From an uncultured Ruminococcus sp. (GTDB lineage Bacteria; Bacillota; Clostridia; Oscillospirales; Ruminococcaceae), in assembly GCA_937910385.1 (NCBI GenBank), contig CALEPT010000127.1, positions 1-18,431 of the forward strand: a stretch of 18,431 bases of DNA, in the 5' to 3' direction. The notes below the pieces were generated by a model. The model did not search any database and was not told the DNA's origin. It saw only the letters and a list, made by a program, of their open reading frames with translations. The number at the start of each line of letters is the position of its first letter. Position 1 is the first letter of the stretch. Positions 14,327-18,431 of the stretch are shown in pieces. Made by a program: the position numbers and the translations under genes.

Positions 14327-16837
14327 ATGAGGATTTTAAGATCGATCGCATCATTCACACTGGCGGCGGCGATATGTATCGGTTCACTGCCTGAGGCACC
14401 GCATTTAACACAAGTATCCGCAGAGGGTGTTACCTACACGAGCGGTCAGTGGAAGTACGAGCTGCGTGACGACGTAGAGGGCTCGGAGGGCGAGACCTGC
14501 GCGGTTATTACGAAATGGACGGCAGAAGACGAAAAAACGTCTGTCCTTTCAGTTCCTGAAAGCATCGACGGTTACACCGTTGCCGGTATCGAGGGTACTC
14601 CGTTCGACGATTCGGGCTCAACGTCTGTTGCTATGTGGATCACTATCCCCGGAACCGTTACATATCTTGCAGACGGCTTCCTCGGAAAGAGCGTATTTAT
14701 GTTCACAATGCCCAATGGCGTTTCCTATGCAAATATGCGATACGTAAACAACGCAACAGGTGAAACTAACATAATTTCCGATGAGCTGTGGGTCTCGGGA
14801 TATGAGGGCGCAGAGACCGACCTTGTTATCCCCGAAAGCATTGCGGATTATCCTGTTATCGCTATAGACAGCTACTGCTTCTATACGGAAAACTTTACTT
14901 GGTCAGACCCCGAAGATGAGGAGCCCGTTACCACTGTTGCTGCAAGCAACGAGGTCTATATCGAGGATGAGAACCGGAGCGGCGAGGCTGCAAACGATCC
15001 CACTGCGGAGCTGAAAAGCATAACTCTGCCCGAAAGTATCGTTTATATAGGATCGTGCGCATTTCAAAACTCAAATATCGAATCGATCAATATCCCGTCG
15101 GGCGTAATGCTCATACGCAGCTGTGCATTTTCAAACTGTAAAAGTCTGAAAAATATCGACTTTCCTGATACCCCTGTATTTGCAGAAGCGAGTGCCTTTT
15201 ACAATGTAAATGTCAAGCTTCCCGATAATGTAGTTTACAATCAAGGCAGCAATCAGAAATACCTGAGGTTCGGCGAATGGGATGTGAGACCTGTCTTCAG
15301 TATGAACGAAAAGCCGTCTCATTATCTTCTTGAGGTGTGGCGATACAACGGTACGGACACGGATATATATATGCCCGCCGAGCTAAATGGATATGGGGTC
15401 TCCGAAGTAAACCTCAATTTTCCCGACAATTGTGAGGACTATTATGACGGCAAGCGCGTTTCCGTATATATCCCCGAGGGAGTCAGAGCAGATATCGGCA
15501 CTATGGAATTTATAAAATCGGTCACATATATGGGAGAAAGCTGCAATATGCCTGACCTGTGGCTGTCAGATTCACATATCGAAGAGGTAAACCTGCCTCC
15601 GAATGTCGATATGGGACGCGAAGCATTTCAGGGTGTGACCGAGCTGAAAACTGTCAATTTCAGCGGCGGTGGAGATATCTCGATAGGCTCGAACGCATTT
15701 AAAGGCTGCACATCGCTCACGAAGATAGATCTGCCGGAAGACGCCAAAAGCATAACCATAGGCTCAGGCGCGTTTTCGGGTACGGGCATTACGGAGATGA
15801 CATTTCCCGCTTCGGTCATCTCAATAGGCAGCAAGCCGTTCGAGGACTGTGAGAATGTCGAGAGGCTTACCTTCGAGGGTGCGACCGAGCTGAAATACTC
15901 CACCTTTAACGGTATGACATCTTTCAAAGAGATAACCTTTGCCGACGGAATGACCATAGGCTGTTCGTGCTTCCGCAACTGCACGAGTCTCGAAAATATC
16001 AATATCCCCGATGGTGCTTACGTAAACGGAGAGGCATTCAGCGGCTGCTTTGCTCTTATGAAAATAAACGGAGAGGAAGTTCTCGACGAAAACGGTGATA
16101 TCAAGCCCGATATGCTCGATACCGTCAAGCGCTGCTTCGGCGGAGCGGACGATGTGGGATTTATCAATGCATATGTTGAGCATATGGTAAAGCAGACCGT
16201 AAGCGAAGTCGTTACCGACGGCATGAGCGATATGGAAAAGCTAAAGGCGCTCCACGACTGGGTATGCCTTGCGGCTTCATATGACGGAGGGAACGAGAGT
16301 GATCCTAAGAACCATGCCGATTCTTCAATATTCCTTAACGATTCTACAGTATGCGACGGATATGCCAGAGCGCTGGATCTGCTTTTGCAGGAGGCAGGGA
16401 TAGAGTCATGCTATGTAAAAACTTCCAATCACGCATGGGTGATCGTCATGCTGGGGGATCATTACTTCCACGTTGATCCCACTTGGGACAGGGGCGGAGA
16501 CGGAGTTGAATATTACTGGTTCCTTCAGAATGATGAGAAGGTGGGAGCGGAGAAGTCCTGTCACAGCGACTGGCGTATAAGTCAGCCTTCATCGCTGCAT
16601 TCCTTACAGTGGGCAGAGCTGCCGGAGTGCAGCGATCTGATGGGAGATGTTGACTTCAACGGAGTGCTCGACGGTATAGACGCATCGGCGATACTTACTC
16701 ATTACGCAATGATATCTTCCGGCAAAGAGTCCGGGATCGACGAGATCATTGCTGACCTCGATTTCAATGGCATTGTTGACGGACGCGACGCTTCTGTTGC
16801 GCTGACAAGATATGCGCAGGCTTCGGTAGAAAAGTAA
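14327..16837 (+). CDS. secreted LRR protein with transglutaminase-like domain and C-terminal type I dockerin
   Basis: An 836-residue exported protein. A Sec signal peptide (about 1-32, cleavage near VSA-E) is followed by degenerate BspA/LRR_5 repeats in two blocks (about 70-300 and 380-575; for example SIGSNAFKGCTSLTKIDLP). A transglutaminase-like, cysteine-protease-fold domain (about 635-735) follows. Its likely triad is Cys 676 in STVCDGYARAL, His 702 in SNHAWV and Asp 717 in HVDPTWD, all present. The dockerin (about 772-833) has calcium segments DVDFNGVLDGIDAS (774-787) and DLDFNGIVDGRDAS (810-823). It is probably placed on the cellulosome or cell surface; the enzyme may cleave or cross-link peptides, substrate unknown. 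AAAGGAGG, 6 bases before the ATG, fixes the start. The gene is alone, between the cloverleaf element and a terminator. Its dockerin resembles that of the 4513-5817 gene. Confidence 0.92.
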   Translation: MRILRSIASFTLAAAICIGSLPEAPHLTQVSAEGVTYTSGQWKYELRDDVEGSEGETCAVITKWTAEDEKTSVLSVPESIDGYTVAGIEGTPFDDSGSTSVAMWITIPGTVTYLADGFLGKSVFMFTMPNGVSYANMRYVNNATGETNIISDELWVSGYEGAETDLVIPESIADYPVIAIDSYCFYTENFTWSDPEDEEPVTTVAASNEVYIEDENRSGEAANDPTAELKSITLPESIVYIGSCAFQNSNIESINIPSGVMLIRSCAFSNCKSLKNIDFPDTPVFAEASAFYNVNVKLPDNVVYNQGSNQKYLRFGEWDVRPVFSMNEKPSHYLLEVWRYNGTDTDIYMPAELNGYGVSEVNLNFPDNCEDYYDGKRVSVYIPEGVRADIGTMEFIKSVTYMGESCNMPDLWLSDSHIEEVNLPPNVDMGREAFQGVTELKTVNFSGGGDISIGSNAFKGCTSLTKIDLPEDAKSITIGSGAFSGTGITEMTFPASVISIGSKPFEDCENVERLTFEGATELKYSTFNGMTSFKEITFADGMTIGCSCFRNCTSLENINIPDGAYVNGEAFSGCFALMKINGEEVLDENGDIKPDMLDTVKRCFGGADDVGFINAYVEHMVKQTVSEVVTDGMSDMEKLKALHDWVCLAASYDGGNESDPKNHADSSIFLNDSTVCDGYARALDLLLQEAGIESCYVKTSNHAWVIVMLGDHYFHVDPTWDRGGDGVEYYWFLQNDEKVGAEKSCHSDWRISQPSSLHSLQWAELPECSDLMGDVDFNGVLDGIDASAILTHYAMISSGKESGIDEIIADLDFNGIVDGRDASVALTRYAQASVEK

Positions 16838-16842
16838 TAATT

Positions 16843-16869
16843 AAAGGGGCTTATAAAAGCCCCTTTTTT
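16843..16869. terminator. bidirectional terminator between convergent genes
   Basis: A 10-bp perfect stem AAAGGGGCTT/AAGCCCCTTT with an ATAA loop (16843-16866). A T run to 16869 follows on the plus strand; the minus-strand tail is AATTATT. It serves the LRR/transglutaminase gene and, less strongly, the minus-strand gene that stops at 16874. Confidence 0.88.
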
Positions 16870-16873
16870 ATTA

Positions 16874-18193
16874 TTATTCGTTTCCGGATATTTCAGGCGG
16901 CAGCTTCTCGACCCTGCATAGCTCGATCCTGTGGTGCTTTACCTTAAGAACGTTAATGTGCAGGCTGTCTGAGTCAAGGCTGACCTGCGAGCCGTCCTTT
17001 GGTATCTCACCAAGCTCAGCTATAACATAGCCGCCAAAGGTATCGTATTTGTCCTCCGGAAGCTCCGCACCGAGTTCCTCGCAAACATCGCTAAGGGAGG
17101 TTATCCCGGGCACGAGCCATACGCTGTCGGAAAGCTTTTCGAGCCTGATAGCCGGTTCATCGTCATCATCGTCTGCAAAGTCGCCGACGAGCTCTTCAAC
17201 GAGATCGATAACGGTAAGTATACCGCTCATGCCGCCGTATTCGTCAACGACCACGGCAAAATGGTCTGCTCCGACCTGTTTCATATGCTCAAAAAGGCGG
17301 TCGGCTTTCATATTTTCGTGAACGAAATAGGGTTCGCGTACGGCATTCGCCATAATATTTTCGCGGCTCTTATCGTCAAGCCGGAAGTAATCCTTTGCGT
17401 CGAGAACGCCGATGACATTATCGACGCTGTCGCCGCAGATAGGGAAGTTGGAATGACGTGTGCGGTGGATCGTTTCTTCCCATACGCTTATATCGTCGCC
17501 GCTCCAGAGGACAGAAACGTCGGTCCTGTGTGTGCAGACCTGATCTGCTGTCATGTCATCGAATGCAAAAACATTCTTGATGATACGGTTTTCGTCCTCG
17601 TCGATAGTACCCTTTTCCGCACCTTCATCCGACATCATCAGTATCTCTTCTTCAGTGACGGTATTGAACTCCTTGTCGGGGTCTATTCCTATCATGCGCA
17701 GAACGACCCCTGCTAATGCCTTGGTCAGCAGGACAAGCGGAGCGAAGATAACTGATATAATAAGTGAAGCTCTGCTTGTTTTCAGGGCTGCACGTTCCGG
17801 ATCCTTTGAAGCTGCACGCATAGGGACGATCTCGCCGAGAGATATCACTATAAAGGCTGTGAAAAGCGTCAGGAGCACGGCAAAAATATAACCGAAGGCT
17901 GATTCCGGAACAGCCTGTGTTTTTTTCGAGACGACTTGTGCAAGAGGCAGTGCAAAATTATATGAAGCGAGAGCGGAGCAAAGAAGAGCTGAAAATGTTA
18001 CCGCGGTATGTGCAGCGGATAGAAACTTTTCCTTGCGTTGGTAAAGCTTTCTGAGCCTGAGCGACTTTTTATCGCTGCTGCCGTCAAGCTTTTCAATACG
18101 GCTGTCGCTGAGTGCGGCGACTGACGCCTCACAATATGTAAGTGCTGCTGTCGCGGCGATAAGTATGATCTGAAGGATTATATGTCCTGTCAT
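16874..18193 (-). CDS. CNNM/CorC-family membrane protein (DUF21, CBS pair, CorC_HlyC)
   Basis: A 439-residue membrane protein of the hemolysin C/CorC family, whose members take part in magnesium or other cation export. The DUF21 membrane domain (about 1-180) has hydrophobic segments near 4-20, 61-85, 99-121 and 143-168. A CBS pair follows (about 210-335), with the acidic linker TVTEEEILMMSDEG before it and the usual DHFAVVVDEYGGMSGILTVIDLVEE. The C-terminal CorC_HlyC domain is about 345-430, with DTFGGYV. An aspartate run (DDDDD) lies after the CBS pair. The conserved GE-x-x-P-K of many members is GEIVPM here (120-125). The start is the ATG at 18193-18191, with AAGGAG (18207-18202) at an 8-base spacing; the TTG at 18199 is only 2 bases from that site. 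A leader peptide and hairpin upstream probably control translation. Confidence 0.9.
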   Translation of the reverse strand: MTGHIILQIILIAATAALTYCEASVAALSDSRIEKLDGSSDKKSLRLRKLYQRKEKFLSAAHTAVTFSALLCSALASYNFALPLAQVVSKKTQAVPESAFGYIFAVLLTLFTAFIVISLGEIVPMRAASKDPERAALKTSRASLIISVIFAPLVLLTKALAGVVLRMIGIDPDKEFNTVTEEEILMMSDEGAEKGTIDEDENRIIKNVFAFDDMTADQVCTHRTDVSVLWSGDDISVWEETIHRTRHSNFPICGDSVDNVIGVLDAKDYFRLDDKSRENIMANAVREPYFVHENMKADRLFEHMKQVGADHFAVVVDEYGGMSGILTVIDLVEELVGDFADDDDDEPAIRLEKLSDSVWLVPGITSLSDVCEELGAELPEDKYDTFGGYVIAELGEIPKDGSQVSLDSDSLHINVLKVKHHRIELCRVEKLPPEISGNE

Positions 18194-18203
18194 TTTCAAT
18201 TCT

Positions 18204-18262
18204 CCTTTTATACAGTAAATTTTCAGCGGATAACAGATTGCTGCTAAAGTCTGTATAAAAGG
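18204..18262 (-). promoter_or_regulatory. 12-bp hairpin masking the SD of the CorC-family gene
   Basis: On the minus strand CCTTTTATACAG (18262-18251) pairs perfectly with CTGTATAAAAGG (18215-18204), with a 35-base loop. The right arm covers four bases of the ribosome site AAGGAG (18207-18202). The left arm lies in codons 13-17 of the leader peptide. No U tract follows, so it would act on translation, not termination. A competing small stem GGCAG/CTGCC (18282-18278 with 18265-18261) overlaps its foot. Confidence 0.6.
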
Positions 18263-18300
18263 CAGCGTTTATGATTACTGCCGTCGGGAGCACCGTCCAT
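18244..18300 (-). CDS. leader peptide (18 aa) upstream of the CorC-family gene
   Basis: A short ORF encoding MDGAPDGSNHKRCLLYRL, with ATG at 18300-18298 and TAG at 18246-18244. It has an excellent ribosome site GGAGGTG (18316-18310) at a 9-base spacing and lies inside the transcript from the promoter at 18345-18373. Its last codons form the left arm of the hairpin that masks the next gene's ribosome site. Ribosomes reaching the end of the leader would open that hairpin, as in translational attenuation. The peptide matches no leader that I know. The signal it reads could be an amino acid or ion that affects its translation; this is inference. Confidence 0.5.
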   Translation of the reverse strand: MDGAPDGSNHKRCLLYRL

Positions 18301-18344
18301 ACAAATTTTCACCTCCGGAATATGTGATAGATATTGATTTATAC

Positions 18345-18373
18345 ATTATAACACAGAAATACTGAAAAATCAA
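18345..18373 (-). promoter_or_regulatory. sigma-A promoter of the leader/CorC-family operon
   Basis: Minus-strand TTGATT (18373-18368), 17-base spacer, TATAAT (18350-18345) preceded by TGT. The predicted start is near 18338, giving a 145-base leader before the main gene. Confidence 0.85.
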
Positions 18374-18398
18374 TACTTAATGTCTGCTCAACAACTAA

Positions 18399-18431
18399 AA
18401 ATTGGCTTAATATAGCTTTTAAAGCCAATTT
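18399..18431 (-). terminator. terminator of a minus-strand gene beyond the right edge
   Basis: AAATTGGCTT (18399-18408) pairs with AAGCCAATTT (18422-18431), and the stem may continue past the window end. On the minus strand the hairpin ends in a TTTTT run, so it most likely closes a gene to the right. Confidence 0.65.

Noticed and set aside
18194..18340. M-box or yybP-ykoY riboswitch before the CorC-family gene
   Set aside because: The conserved core sequences of those riboswitches are not present; the leader is explained better by a short ORF and a hairpin.

Overview
The window looks like the chromosome of a cellulosome-forming, Gram-positive anaerobe of the genus Ruminococcus (Oscillospiraceae). 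This is inferred from two secreted leucine-rich-repeat proteins ending in type I dockerins, a GH94 cellobiose phosphorylase very like the Ruminococcus albus enzyme, pyruvate phosphate dikinase, a SpoVAC protein, and strong AGGAGG ribosome sites with sigma-A-like promoters. The species cannot be fixed by eye.

Layout. Positions 1-2900 hold ppdK on the minus strand, with a doubtful 38-codon ORF just after it. From a shared intergenic region glmU runs rightward, followed without a visible terminator by a secreted BspA-type LRR/dockerin protein and then a clear terminator (5837-5864). Positions 5818-6726 are noncoding but contain a run of hairpins. A minus-strand helical-repeat gene (6727-7434) diverges from an OmpR-type response regulator and a histidine kinase with an extraordinary low-complexity ectodomain (7707-10412). 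A structured terminator element follows, then a lone spoVAC (10621-11061). Positions 11062-11712 are noncoding: a GC-rich block, a probable 120-nt small RNA on the minus strand, and the promoter of cellobiose phosphorylase (11713-14109). After its terminator comes a cloverleaf-like inverted-repeat element (14216-14308), then a second secreted LRR protein with a transglutaminase-like domain and a dockerin (14327-16837). A convergent terminator separates it from a minus-strand CNNM/CorC-family membrane protein (16874-18193), which has its own promoter, an 18-residue leader peptide and an SD-masking hairpin. The right edge carries the terminator of a further minus-strand gene outside the window.

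How the genes fit together. Cellobiose phosphorylase splits cellobiose to glucose 1-phosphate and glucose, and PPDK gives PPi-linked interconversion of PEP and pyruvate; both suit an energy-saving cellulose degrader. The dockerin proteins probably join a surface or cellulosomal scaffold. GlmU supplies UDP-GlcNAc for the wall. The two-component system, SpoVAC, helical-repeat protein and CorC-like protein have no demonstrated functional link to these.

The most interesting material is regulatory RNA-like: the minus-strand small RNA with a complete promoter, 5' stem, anti-SD stretch and terminator (11246-11365); the leader peptide and SD-masking hairpin before the CorC gene; the four-way-junction element before the transglutaminase gene; and the hairpin cluster at 5903-6120. 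All were read by eye; no folding or database search was run.
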